A stretch of 64,000 nucleotides of DNA from CAZUMW01 sp964621615 (GCA_964621615.1 CAZUMW010000001.1:1-64000), one strand, 5' to 3'. Counted from the first letter of the stretch, positions 33,501 through 42,148 are shown. The notes: generated by a model not told the origin, from the letters alone. Numbers and translations are program-made.

Positions 33501-36468
33501 TTATGCGGTGCTGACAAAAACTGACGAAGGGTTTGTTATCCGCAAAAAGGGCGGCACACGGCATCTGTTTAACCCGGCCGGGAAACTGATGCAGATCGTC
33601 GACCGGAACGGCAACTCACTGAGTTTCAGCTACAGCGGTGATGCCCTGACCGGCATTACCGATGCTGCCGGGCGCAGGATAGACGTTGAGTGCCGGGATG
33701 GTAAAATAACACGGATCACTACTCCTGATGACGATAACACGTGGACCTACACCTATAACGGTGATGATCTTGTCAAAGCCGTCAATAATGCAGGACAGAC
33801 TGTATCCTATACATACCGGGACCATAACATGACCTCCCGAACCGGGCCCGGGGGCAAAACGGTTGTATATGAATATTACAGCAGCGGGAAAGTGCACTGC
33901 GAGCTTTTGCCCAACGGTGCCGAAATGGTGTTCAGCTACAACAGCCCGCTCAGGATAGCAACCATGCGCGGCGGATGCTGCTCGGTCTCGCATCATTATT
34001 ACAACCGGTACGGGCTGAATACGGGGCATATGGACGCTCTGGGCTATGAAGAGCTTGTTGAGTATGATGACCAATTAAATGTGGTAAAAGTGATCGACAA
34101 AAAAGGCGGTGTGGTGAAAAACACCTATGATGAAAACGGCAACCTGCTGACAAAAACAGATCAGCTGAATCATACGACCGCCTACACCCATGAGCCGGTA
34201 TATAACCAGGTCCTGACCGTGACCGACGGGGAAGGAAATACCACCACAAACACCTATGATGACCGGGGGAATCTGCTTGCCACGGTCGATCCGGAAGGGG
34301 TGCGCATTGAACATGCATATTATGAAAACGGTCTGATTAAGACGACCGGCAGAAACGGTATTATAAAAGCAGGCTTTACCTATTATGCGGATGGCACCCT
34401 TGCAACCGTAACGGATGGGGATAATAATACCGCGCGCTTTACCTATAACGCGCTGGGCAGGCTCACCGGAAAAACCGATGCAAACGGCAACACAACGGCA
34501 TACGAGCTTGATAAGGCAGGCAATATTATCACGACGACCGATGCGGAAGGAAACCGGACCGTTTTTACCTACAACGAACAGAACCTTCGCACCAGCATGA
34601 CCGATGGGCGCGGAAACACCACCACTTATGAATACAATGCGTATGGCAAACTCATAACAGTGACCGATCCCATGGGTTTTGAGAAGAGCTATACCTATAC
34701 GCCCATGTATGAGCTTGCATCCGAAACGGATAAAAACGGAAACACTACTTTCTATGTATATGATGAGCTGCGCCGGGTTGTTGAAAAGCAGTATGCGGAC
34801 GGCTCCGTTGAAACCTTCACCTACGATCCTGAAGGCAGGCTGATCAGCGCCGCGAACAGTCAGGGTACCACGGTGCAGGAATATGATGCTGCCGGGCGGC
34901 TGGTGAAAACGATCGATACCTTTGGCCAGGAAATTTCCTATACCTATTATGCCGACGGCAGCCGGAAGTCCATGACAGATCCGCAGGGCGGCGTGACACA
35001 ATATGACTATTATGCAAACGGACAGATCAAATCGATTACCGGTCCCTCGGGAAAGACAACCGCCTATGCGTATACGGACGGGCTGCTTGAAAAGATCAGT
35101 AATCCAAACGGCACAGAAACCGTTTACGGCTATGATACTGCAGACCGGGTACACAGCCTTATCACCCGCAAACAAAACGGCGAGGTGATTTCAGACATCC
35201 GGTATGAGTATGACGGTGTCGGCAATCGCCTGAGCATGACCGATACCGAAGGGGTTCACACCTATGAATACGACATGCTCGATCAGGTCGTACGGGTCGA
35301 CTATCCGGACGGTACGTTTACTGAGTATACCTATGATCCGGCATATAACCGGGCGACAATGACAACCCCTGATGCAGCCGTTCTGTATGTGTATGACGAT
35401 AACAACCGCCTGATAGAGGCCGGTGATGTAACCTTCAGCTATGATGCAAACGGCAACCAGATCAGCAGGCTGGAGGACGGGGAGGTGACCGCCTACCGGT
35501 TTGATGCAAAGAATCAGCTCGCAGGAATCTCCTTCAGCAGCGGAACTGAAAATACATTTGCCTATAATGCCTTCGGGCAGAGGATCACCCGGAAGGACGG
35601 CTCCGCTATCATGCATTATCTGTATGACGGCAGGCAGGTGCTCATGCAGACAAACGGACAGGGCGTAATAAGCAGCGCATTTGTGAACGGATCCGGGTTA
35701 ATCGGACCGCTTTATAAAAAGAACGCAAGGGATGAATACACCTGGTATGTCAGGGATGCCCTGGGCACTGCAACCCATCTGACCGATGAGGCAGGTGACA
35801 TTGCTGCCTCATACCGGTATGATATATTCGGCGCGGTGCGAAGCTCAACGGTTATTGATGACCGGGGAATCAGGAATCAATATACGGGAAAAGAGCTTGA
35901 CGATGAATCGGGCCTCATGTATTTCGGAGCGAGATATTATAACCCGGAGATCGGCCGGTTTGTTTCTGCTGATACCTACACCTGGGGGCCGGATGATGAG
36001 AGGGGGATGAACAGTCGCGGACAGGATCACATTTTGACATATGTTGGTGCTACTCAAACATCGCAATTAAACCTTTATGTTTATACAGCCAACAATCCTG
36101 TCAAACAGATTGATCCAGACGGACATCTAGCGGGCCTTGCTGCAATAGTTGCGTTGATTATGCTCAGTTTAGTAGCTTCTTCATTGATGGTAATTGCTAG
36201 AACTTTTACGGGTACTATAGGAAATAATGCAGCGGAAGTTTTAAGCGGAATGGTTGCTGATTTCATGACAGCGTACGGTTTGCTTGGTGCGCTTCCTGGG
36301 ATAGCAACTGCTACTTTGACTTCTTTGTTGGTAAATTTTGTTACTACCCTATGGACAGAGCTTTATCTTAACCGCACAATTAGAGCAGTAAACAAATTTT
36401 ACAGTGCTATTGACAGTTTGTTAGCATATTATGAATCTCCGCGTGTACAATGTCCAATTTTTCATTAG
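30559..36468 (+). CDS. Secreted transglutaminase-RHS polymorphic toxin-like protein
   Basis: 1969 residues. A signal peptide ends near residue 39 (NLAAAA). A charged coiled-coil stretch follows (85-180), then a transglutaminase-like domain at about 280-440 with Cys336 (DTDTCSLLIALLRAAG), His399 (RFEHTWVEAW) and Asp420 (GDTWVPL) as the probable triad. A DUF6531-like entry (GNPVSMASGNKL) lies near 890, with YD/RHS repeats from about 960 to 1720 and the RHS core (YTGKELDDESGLMYFGARYY) ending NNPVKQIDPDG near 1853. The last ~115 residues are AT-rich in DNA and contain at least two hydrophobic segments, so they look like an exchanged, possibly pore-forming tip. Secretion and toxicity are inferred. 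Confidence 0.88.
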   Translation: MFVAIVSRKRGKRILKTLSVLVCLSCFMQFSGLVNLAAAAKIDRNTLNLKKQLPEPPTLKPPKRSPLGEKIMRCTVMLMPAAVKEYVYKIESIEQQLDLLEQKLESGEDINIDYRIVLAKLAGLKSLRKEVQRNFRIRSRRLKERLAKKEMPVVRNALDALQKQRREFREAAAPVFETLEAFGIADAVDRVKINRLRRLVKRLKVFKRRLPRSHDNPLPWRSVERNQVKPETESSVTPAYMRSSKNRYAARITRKPAGSKSLSAAATGAPMPDDLSETPDVVITRQMRDIVERLGHSPARIYEWVKNNIQSEFYHGSLRGSAGTLAKRAGNDTDTCSLLIALLRAAGVPCRYVQGTVEIPMQRAKALTGIEHEPHVGRYFANAGIPVWNTGTGRIRFEHTWVEAWVDYMPYGGAKAGTGDTWVPLSPWYKDYENTPGTDLAGLTGFDREMFINDYMQTVRTDDPADAYKMYFDNWFRENGPGRNWQEGLGSRSLKPEHFRKLPATVNFEVISFLGEHAALPQDQRHTVTIEVPEAGIAYTMNIMDCIGKKISFAYLPADNETRDLINERGGIDHIHPLSVNLLPTLLVDGKRTAAGKTVNAGFEHAMRVTFYVPGFGSDAVIYEMVSGVYYVLGIDPQHVTNKLLSDRLSGRCAQAEEPVSAYENMDETPGDALYVSVMKYFRDRNTADYDIAALSKVRVLKETTCALIGRDPQVIVDRFGLPVSLDRGLLFIDSQRDFVTPVSVAGDSTAEKDFLYIRGYNASYNEHDMFEDYVGIEAVSTVKLLQIARQHNMPVYTIDAANSDSIIPLLGHDEAVKQVIRNAVHRGRIVTVHKDPVTVKQWRGVGYIERDPVTHAAGYYGIGRKGFASAVLTDIQSEVIWQTGKVGTTCGNPVSMASGNKLQKETDLVLPAAGKDVDITRYYNSRGDWVGLFGHGWTFTCDEQLHERSADGQVVYRTADGRLYTYTPDADGTYTAEPGNYAVLTKTDEGFVIRKKGGTRHLFNPAGKLMQIVDRNGNSLSFSYSGDALTGITDAAGRRIDVECRDGKITRITTPDDDNTWTYTYNGDDLVKAVNNAGQTVSYTYRDHNMTSRTGPGGKTVVYEYYSSGKVHCELLPNGAEMVFSYNSPLRIATMRGGCCSVSHHYYNRYGLNTGHMDALGYEELVEYDDQLNVVKVIDKKGGVVKNTYDENGNLLTKTDQLNHTTAYTHEPVYNQVLTVTDGEGNTTTNTYDDRGNLLATVDPEGVRIEHAYYENGLIKTTGRNGIIKAGFTYYADGTLATVTDGDNNTARFTYNALGRLTGKTDANGNTTAYELDKAGNIITTTDAEGNRTVFTYNEQNLRTSMTDGRGNTTTYEYNAYGKLITVTDPMGFEKSYTYTPMYELASETDKNGNTTFYVYDELRRVVEKQYADGSVETFTYDPEGRLISAANSQGTTVQEYDAAGRLVKTIDTFGQEISYTYYADGSRKSMTDPQGGVTQYDYYANGQIKSITGPSGKTTAYAYTDGLLEKISNPNGTETVYGYDTADRVHSLITRKQNGEVISDIRYEYDGVGNRLSMTDTEGVHTYEYDMLDQVVRVDYPDGTFTEYTYDPAYNRATMTTPDAAVLYVYDDNNRLIEAGDVTFSYDANGNQISRLEDGEVTAYRFDAKNQLAGISFSSGTENTFAYNAFGQRITRKDGSAIMHYLYDGRQVLMQTNGQGVISSAFVNGSGLIGPLYKKNARDEYTWYVRDALGTATHLTDEAGDIAASYRYDIFGAVRSSTVIDDRGIRNQYTGKELDDESGLMYFGARYYNPEIGRFVSADTYTWGPDDERGMNSRGQDHILTYVGATQTSQLNLYVYTANNPVKQIDPDGHLAGLAAIVALIMLSLVASSLMVIARTFTGTIGNNAAEVLSGMVADFMTAYGLLGALPGIATATLTSLLVNFVTTLWTELYLNRTIRAVNKFYSAIDSLLAYYESPRVQCPIFH

Positions 36469-36666
36469 ATCAAAAGTTTTTTTAGAGTCGTGTCAAAAAA
36501 ATTCAACAACTTTCATCCCGGGCGAATAAAGTGAGATTTGGAATTTATGTTCTGTTAGATTTTCCATGGATTCCGCATTAATAGAGGGGTGAAAGAATAG
36601 ATAGTTTTTTGATGCTATGCCGACAAGTGTAAATCAATATCGTACATCATTTAGGGAGTTTTGAAA

Positions 36667-37041
36667 ATGCCGTTACTGGACATATTGTTAGCCATTTTTG
36701 GTTTTGGTTTAATGGTTTTATGTATGCTGTTCCCAGAAAAAGTTAAATCATTTTATTCCACTAATAATGAGAAAGAAATAAAACCGCAATTAAAAAAAAT
36801 TACAATAGGTTTATTTGTTCTTATTATCGATTTCGGAATATGGTCTATATGTTCTTTGGTAGTTGGAATAAATATTACTGATGAAGGAAAAATATTATTT
36901 AATTTTATAACAATAATTATTGTTCCTTTAATATCTTTCATCTTTATTTTCTTTGGGCTTATTGATTTGATTAAACACTTATTATCAACAAAAAAAACGA
37001 AGCAAAAGGAAGCAAGGAATAAACCAGGGGTTACATCTTAA
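36667..37041 (+). CDS. Small three-helix membrane protein, candidate immunity protein
   Basis: 124 residues with three hydrophobic segments (about 5-22, 45-65 and 82-105) and a basic tail. The DNA is strongly AT-rich, like the end of the RHS gene and unlike the rest of the region. It starts 198 bases after the RHS stop. An earlier TTG at 36661 is in frame, but GGGAG at 36654-36658 suits the ATG at 36667. A membrane protein directly after a hydrophobic RHS tip is the usual place for an immunity protein. I recognise no family, so the role is positional inference. Its C-terminal GLIDLIKH...VTS is echoed by the fragment at 38121-38264. Confidence 0.7.
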   Translation: MPLLDILLAIFGFGLMVLCMLFPEKVKSFYSTNNEKEIKPQLKKITIGLFVLIIDFGIWSICSLVVGINITDEGKILFNFITIIIVPLISFIFIFFGLIDLIKHLLSTKKTKQKEARNKPGVTS

Positions 37042-38114
37042 ATAATAACTATTGCATACAAAAAGAAGCGACAATAATGTCTCAAAGACACACGATTCAA
37101 TCAGATTGTATTGTGGGGAGAGATCAATGACACGTGCATTGCGTGTTGAGTATGAAGGGGCGTTCTATCATATTCTTAATCGAGGCAACGGGGGAGAGAA
37201 AGTACTCAAACAAAAGCGGGACAAGGAAAGATTTCTTCAGTATGCAGGAGAAGCCGCTGAACGATACAGCTTTGTCATTCACACCTATTGCCTGATGGAT
37301 AACCATTTTCATGTGGTTGTAGAGACCCGTGAAGCAAATCTGAGTACAGCAATGCAGTGGCTCAATGTGAGCTATGCGACATGGTATAACAAAAAGCACA
37401 GCCGAAGCGGTCATGTATTTCAGGGAAGATTCAAATCATATTTGATAGATGCGGATGAATATTTGGCAGCGGTATCCCGTTACATACATCTCAATCCGGT
37501 TCGGGCGGGGATGGCAGAAAATCCTGCGGTTTATCAATGGAGCAGTTACGGGTGTTTTGTGGAACAACGGGAAAAGCCCGGATGTCTGGAGACCCGGAAA
37601 GTGCTTTCATATTTCAGCCCAAAGACTTCTGAGGCAATAAAGGAATATAAGAGGTTTGTTGAAAATATAGAGATAAACGCGCTTGAAAATCCCAGCAAAC
37701 AAGCTGTTGAGGGATTTATAATCGGGGGAGCTGGTTTTGCAGACCGGGTGCGGCAACAAATGGTTACAGCAAATCACGAACAGGAAAAAGAGATTCCCCA
37801 GCTTAAAAGGCTTAAGCCCAAACCGGCACTTGAAAGCATAATAGAAGCAGCGTCTTATGTGTTTTGCTGCAGGAGAGAAGATATTGTAAGAAGCGGAAAG
37901 AAACATAACCTGGCACGTGATATAGCGATATATATTGCACGAACGTCAACCGGTTTGTCATGCAGAGAACTCGGGGAGCATTTTGGCGGAATAACGGGTG
38001 CCGGGATTACTATGAAGTACAGGCAGATAAAAAATCTGGCGGAAAAGGAAAAAGGTATCAGGGAAAACATAGCGAATATCAGCAGCCGTATATTTAATAT
38101 TTAAGATGTGACCC
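37029..38114 (+). mobile_element. RAYT/Y1-transposase unit with inverted ends
   Basis: The transposase gene at 37127-38104 is flanked by GGTTACATCTTAAATAAT on the left (from 37029) and ATATTTAAGATGTGACCC on the right (to about 38114), which are inverted copies of one ~17-base sequence. The left end overlaps the last codons of the putative immunity gene, and the right end overlaps the transposase stop. Further left-end copies lie at 38251 and 41855. The unit is inferred from these ends; no target duplication was identified. Confidence 0.6.
37127..38104 (+). CDS. REP-associated tyrosine transposase (Y1/IS200-like)
   Basis: A 325-residue HUH/Y1 transposase of the RAYT group. LRVEYEGAFYHILNRGNG starts the fold; CLMDNHFHVVVET contains the HxH metal-binding pair; SGHVFQGRFKSYLID and YIHLNPVRAG follow. 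The C-terminal ~90 residues resemble the DnaA C-terminal DNA-binding domain (CRRED, ARDIAIYIARTSTGLSCRELGEHFGG), as in several RAYT proteins. The frame extends to 37052, but the ATG at 37127 (MTRALRVEYEG) after GGGGAGAG is the family start. RAYTs act on palindromic single-stranded ends. Confidence 0.9.
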   Translation: MTRALRVEYEGAFYHILNRGNGGEKVLKQKRDKERFLQYAGEAAERYSFVIHTYCLMDNHFHVVVETREANLSTAMQWLNVSYATWYNKKHSRSGHVFQGRFKSYLIDADEYLAAVSRYIHLNPVRAGMAENPAVYQWSSYGCFVEQREKPGCLETRKVLSYFSPKTSEAIKEYKRFVENIEINALENPSKQAVEGFIIGGAGFADRVRQQMVTANHEQEKEIPQLKRLKPKPALESIIEAASYVFCCRREDIVRSGKKHNLARDIAIYIARTSTGLSCRELGEHFGGITGAGITMKYRQIKNLAEKEKGIRENIANISSRIFNI

Positions 38115-38120
38115 TTGACT

Positions 38121-38264
38121 ATGCTCAAAAAATATTTTTTGGCAAATTTCATTGTGTTTGCTGTTTTTGTTGTTACCCTGGGTGCAGCAGTTGTACTGAT
38201 TATTATAGGTCTATTTGATTTGATTCGCCATTGGTTTAAGAAAAGGAAAAGGGTCACATCTTAA
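38121..38264 (+). pseudogene. 47-residue fragment resembling the 36667 membrane protein
   Basis: A small frame encodes one hydrophobic helix and then GLFDLIRHWFKKRKRVTS. This matches the end of the upstream small membrane protein (GLIDLIKH...GVTS) in sequence and in position: both are followed by the same ~100-base segment and a transposase start. It is probably the remaining 3' part of a second, diverged immunity-like gene, though a short functional membrane peptide is possible. Confidence 0.55.
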
Positions 38265-38349
38265 ATATTAAATATTTCACACAAAGAGAAGCACAAATGA
38301 TGTCTCATAGGAACACGATTCAGGCAGATTGTATTTTGGGGAACGGTTA

Positions 38350-38595
38350 ATGACACGTGCGTTGCGGGTTGAATATGAAGGAGTGTTCTATCATATTCTT
38401 AATCGAGGCAACGGGGAGAAAAAGCACTCAAACAAAAGCGGGACAAGGAAATATTTCTTCAGTATGCAGGAGATGCTGCTGACCGTTACAGCCTTAACAT
38501 TCATACCTATTGCCTGATGGACAACCATTTTCATCTGGTCATAGAAACCCGAGCAGCAAACCTGAGTGCGGCAATGCAGTGGCTGAATGTGAGCT
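38350..38595 (+). pseudogene. Truncated, frameshifted second transposase copy
   Basis: It starts like the transposase at 37127 (TRALRVEYEGVFYHILNRGNG), but one base is missing in the G run near 38419, which shifts the frame. The homologous DNA continues out of frame through MDNHFHLVIET and stops at NVSC, after which unrelated sequence leads into the helicase gene. The upstream ~95 bases also match those ahead of the first copy, so this is a broken tandem duplicate. Confidence 0.8.
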
Positions 38596-38625
38596 GTTTA
38601 ATTGAAGTTGAGTAGGTTATGAATT

Positions 38626-40653
38626 GTGAAAGTTGAGTTCATGAATAGAAACCAGGCAGAAAATGCTTTGTATCGTATTTTTGGTCACAGAGAATTTTAC
38701 GATGAGCAGTGGCAGACTATCGAAAGGCTCTTTCGCGGTGAGCGTTTGTTGATGATTGAGCGAACCGGTTACGGGAAATCCCTTTGTTATCAATTCCCGG
38801 CAACGCAGTTTAAGTATACCACCGTTGTTTTTTCGCCGCTTATTGCATTAATGCGTGACCAGATTGACTATCTGCAATCAAAAGATATTGCCGCAGAATG
38901 CATAAACAGCGAACAGACTCCTGAAGAAAACACCCGGATTATTGCCGAGGCAAAGCAGGGGAAGATAAAGATTCTCTATATTGCGCCTGAACGCCAGGAG
39001 AATCAGGAATGGATTGAAGCTGTTCAAAGCGGACAGATAAAAATATCAATGGCAGTTATTGATGAAGCCCACTGTGTCTCTATGTGGGGACATGATTTTC
39101 GTCCCGCTTTTCGTCGGATCATAAGTCTTATAAAAATGCTTCCCCGCAATTTTCCTGTACTTGCCACAACCGCTACCGCAACAGATCGTGTTGCTCAAGA
39201 CATTATAAAACAGATGGAAGGTCATGTTAGGCTGGTGCGCGGTGATCTCATGCGAAAGAATTTTCGTTTATCGGTTGTGACTTTTGATTCAGAAGATGCA
39301 AAATTTGCCTGGGTGGCTGAATTTCTACAAAAGCAATCTGCGGATGCAACGGGAATTATTTATACCGGCACCAGGGTCAATACGGAACTTTATTCCCGGT
39401 GGCTTGGGGCAAACGGTTTTTCCGTGGCAAGTTATAATGCCGGTCTTGATCCGGAATCACGTAAAGCCATAGAAGAAGGATTGCTCTTAAACAAATATAA
39501 CTGTATTGTTTCTACAAATGCACTGGGCATGGGGATTGACAAATCAAATATTCGTTTTATCGTACACACGCAGCTGCCGGCATCACTGATACATTATTAT
39601 CAGGAAATCGGCCGGGCAGGCCGTGATGGACTGCCTGCACAAATAGCCTTATTATATAATCAGAAAGATAGAGAACTTCCTCGATCATTTATCGAAAAAA
39701 ACCGACCTGACATTAAGCTGTACACAAGAGCTGTAGACGCATTACGCCGGGAGCCTCTGGGTGAATATGATTTAATGCGCAGAACAAACCTTACCCAGAC
39801 CCAGATAAGAGTCATCAGAAGCGATCTCATTGATCAGGGTATAATAAATGAGGCTGCTTACGGGGGTAAAAAGAAATATGAATTGAAACACAATGCCCCG
39901 GCTTTAGATACCGAACCCTTCAAAAGACTCCGCGGTTTCAAAGAACAGGAGCTTCAAAAAATGATCGACTATGCAGAAGCTGAAAAGGGCGGTATGAATA
40001 TTTTGTGTGAGTATCTTGGTGATAATCCGGGTGCGGCAACTGACGGCTGTGAACGTTATACTTATGCATTAAGTGAATCCTGGAGGAAAGCTATAGCTGC
40101 ATTTCGAGACGATTATTTTCCGGAGTTGCCGGTCGAGACGAAAAACAGCATTCTTATTAATGGTGTTGCCGCTTCATATTATGGTGTTTCTAATGTTGGA
40201 TCGGTAATACATCGTTGTAAATATGAAAATGGTGGTGATTACCCCGGGCATTTAATAAAGCAGACGCTAAGGGCCTATAGGGCTCGACTGAGCCAAACCG
40301 CATTTGATTTAGTTCTATATGTGCCGCCGGCGGTATCCGGTGATTTGGTTAAGAATTTTTCTGTTGCTGTAGCTAAGTCATTGGGGCTGCATTTGTCACA
40401 TGGTCTTGTTAAATTAAGAGAGACTAAACAGCAGAAAATTTTTCAAAACGGCGTTTTGAAACGTGATAATGTAAAAGATGCCTTTGATTATGCCGGTCCG
40501 GAAGATATTGAGGGGAAAAGTATTTTATTAATTGATGATATTTTTGACAGCGGAGCAACAATAAAAGAGATAGGACGAATGTTAAAGAAAAAAGGAACTG
40601 CAAAAGCCGCTCCGTTGGCAATTGCCAGGACGGTTGGGGGTGATTTGTCGTGA
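38626..40653 (+). CDS. RecQ-family helicase fused to phosphoribosyltransferase domain
   Basis: 675 residues. The N-terminal RecQ helicase has Walker A TGYGKSLCYQFPA (Tyr replaces the usual Gly), the DEAH box IDEAHCVSMWGHDFRPAF and motif VI YQEIGRAGRDG. The RecQ zinc region is degraded, with only two of four cysteines recognisable. The C-terminal ~150 residues end in ILLIDDIFDSGATI, the PRPP-binding loop of type I phosphoribosyltransferases (ComF-like). GTG at 38626 or ATG at 38641 may be the start. It overlaps the DprA-like gene by four bases. RecQ/PRTase plus DprA resembles the DprA-PPRT type of anti-phage pair known from phage-satellite hotspots (from memory). It is flanked by transposon remnants. 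Confidence 0.87.
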   Translation: MKVEFMNRNQAENALYRIFGHREFYDEQWQTIERLFRGERLLMIERTGYGKSLCYQFPATQFKYTTVVFSPLIALMRDQIDYLQSKDIAAECINSEQTPEENTRIIAEAKQGKIKILYIAPERQENQEWIEAVQSGQIKISMAVIDEAHCVSMWGHDFRPAFRRIISLIKMLPRNFPVLATTATATDRVAQDIIKQMEGHVRLVRGDLMRKNFRLSVVTFDSEDAKFAWVAEFLQKQSADATGIIYTGTRVNTELYSRWLGANGFSVASYNAGLDPESRKAIEEGLLLNKYNCIVSTNALGMGIDKSNIRFIVHTQLPASLIHYYQEIGRAGRDGLPAQIALLYNQKDRELPRSFIEKNRPDIKLYTRAVDALRREPLGEYDLMRRTNLTQTQIRVIRSDLIDQGIINEAAYGGKKKYELKHNAPALDTEPFKRLRGFKEQELQKMIDYAEAEKGGMNILCEYLGDNPGAATDGCERYTYALSESWRKAIAAFRDDYFPELPVETKNSILINGVAASYYGVSNVGSVIHRCKYENGGDYPGHLIKQTLRAYRARLSQTAFDLVLYVPPAVSGDLVKNFSVAVAKSLGLHLSHGLVKLRETKQQKIFQNGVLKRDNVKDAFDYAGPEDIEGKSILLIDDIFDSGATIKEIGRMLKKKGTAKAAPLAIARTVGGDLS

Positions 40654-41825
40654 TTAATACGCACGAGTACTCATATTGGATTGCATTGAGTCATTTACCG
40701 AAATGGCGTATCGAGCGTATCAATATGCTTATTGTTGAGATCCTTCATAATAAAAATATGCAGCTCGCAGAGTTTTTTGAGCTGAGTCCGCCATCCCGGG
40801 AAAAAGAGTTTCATTTGGATCATAAGGAAAGTGCAGATATACAAAAGGCCGGGGAATATTTGTCCAATTACTCTTTCCTTGCTGAACAATTGCTTGTACA
40901 AGGCTTTGATATAATTCCTATCAGCTCCCCTGACTATTCTCCAGTGCTGAAAAACAATCTTAAACTCAAATATTCTCCGCCCCTGCTTTATGTCAAGGGG
41001 AACAGGCGGCTGCTTTACGAGCCATCAGCCGCAATAGTCGGCTGTCGAAAAGCATCTGACATTTCTTTGCACTTTACCCGTACGATTGCTGAGAAATGTG
41101 CCCATGAAGAAAAAGTAGTGGTGAGCGGATTTGCCAAAGGTATTGACCGGCAGGCGCTTGATTCGGTCCTTGCATATCATGGCAAAAGTATTATTGTTCT
41201 GCCGCAGGGGATTATGACATTTGGCAGTGGTATAAAAAAATATTATAAGCAGCTTGTTGACGGAGATGTGCTGGTTTTAAGCACTTTTTATCCGAAAGCC
41301 CCATGGAGCGTAGGCCTTGCTATGGCGCGAAATGTATATATTTACGGTTTAGCCGAAGAAATATTTGTGGCCGAATCGGATAATAAAGGGGGCACGTGGT
41401 CCGGTGTTCTCGATGGGTTAAAAAAGGGGCGGACAATATTTGTTCGCAAGGCGGACATACAGGAAAAGAATACAAACAATATTTTGATAGAAAAGGGAGC
41501 CCGGGGAGTAGACTTGCAGGGAAATATAATTTCTTTAGAAAAAGAAGGTATGCACCAGCATATCATTGCAGACAATGTTGCCGCCTACGGTCTGCAAGCA
41601 GAGAATAGTGATTCATTTGAAAGTAAAGTTATACAGTATTTAAATAAGACGAAAGAGCCAAGAACCTCCAGGCAGATTAAGGAAGCCATTAACGTAGAGG
41701 AACCTGCACAAAAGATAACGCAGAAATTAAAAAAAATAACCGGTATCAATTATACCAAACATAAAAACAAAATCTTTTTTTTCACTGAACGAACAAATCC
41801 ATTAAAACAGCAGGAGCTGTTCTGA
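40650..41825 (+). CDS. DprA/Smf-like Rossmann-fold protein
   Basis: 391 residues. The central DprA/SMF Rossmann domain is clear: AIVGCRKASD, VVSGFAKGIDRQALDSVLA, IIVLPQGIM and ESDNKGGTWSGVLDGLKKG. The C-terminal ~65 residues look like a winged helix (KVIQYLNKTKEPRTSRQIKEA), as in canonical DprA. The GTG start overlaps the helicase stop (GTGA), so the two are co-translated. Classical DprA loads RecA on incoming single-stranded DNA during transformation, but no competence genes are here. The fixed pairing with a RecQ-PRTase suggests a defence role (inference). Confidence 0.87.
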   Translation: MINTHEYSYWIALSHLPKWRIERINMLIVEILHNKNMQLAEFFELSPPSREKEFHLDHKESADIQKAGEYLSNYSFLAEQLLVQGFDIIPISSPDYSPVLKNNLKLKYSPPLLYVKGNRRLLYEPSAAIVGCRKASDISLHFTRTIAEKCAHEEKVVVSGFAKGIDRQALDSVLAYHGKSIIVLPQGIMTFGSGIKKYYKQLVDGDVLVLSTFYPKAPWSVGLAMARNVYIYGLAEEIFVAESDNKGGTWSGVLDGLKKGRTIFVRKADIQEKNTNNILIEKGARGVDLQGNIISLEKEGMHQHIIADNVAAYGLQAENSDSFESKVIQYLNKTKEPRTSRQIKEAINVEEPAQKITQKLKKITGINYTKHKNKIFFFTERTNPLKQQELF

Positions 41826-41877
41826 TAGTGATATTTGGCAGCACGCGGGCGGTGGCACATCTTAAATAAAAAAATTT

Positions 41878-42144
41878 ATGGATGCACTTATTCGTTTTGC
41901 AACGTCTGTTTTGTATGTTTTGGCCGGCTGGGGGACAAAGCAATTTTTCAGTGGGAATATAGATAAGTATAAAATTCTATATATAGCAGTGCCGATATTA
42001 TTGGCAATATATTTTTTGGCTATAGAAAAAATGTATGAGATACAAAAGCAAAACAGAAAGATAATTGCCAAATCCAGGAATGCCGTGATTCAATTTTTGG
42101 CATTAGCAACAATATTTTATTTTTTTGGTCTAATATTTGTGTAA
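41878..42144 (+). CDS. Small two-to-three-helix membrane protein
   Basis: 88 residues, AT-rich DNA, with hydrophobic segments at about 5-20, 30-46 and 70-86. No family recognised. It lies just after a copy of the transposon left-end sequence (41855-41869), and the two-hairpin element starts four bases after its stop. By composition and place it may be another immunity-like gene left behind by RHS tip exchange, but this is a guess. Confidence 0.55.
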   Translation: MDALIRFATSVLYVLAGWGTKQFFSGNIDKYKILYIAVPILLAIYFLAIEKMYEIQKQNRKIIAKSRNAVIQFLALATIFYFFGLIFV

Positions 42145-42148
42145 ATAA

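Noticed and set aside
34075..35175. 366-residue open frame antisense to the RHS repeats
   Set aside because: It is opposite a regular YD-repeat coding region whose codon pattern keeps the other strand open; no ribosome-binding site or domain was seen.
37016..38270. CRISPR-like repetition in the RAYT area
   Set aside because: The repeats are single inverted ends and one long duplication; there is no regular repeat-spacer array and no cas gene.
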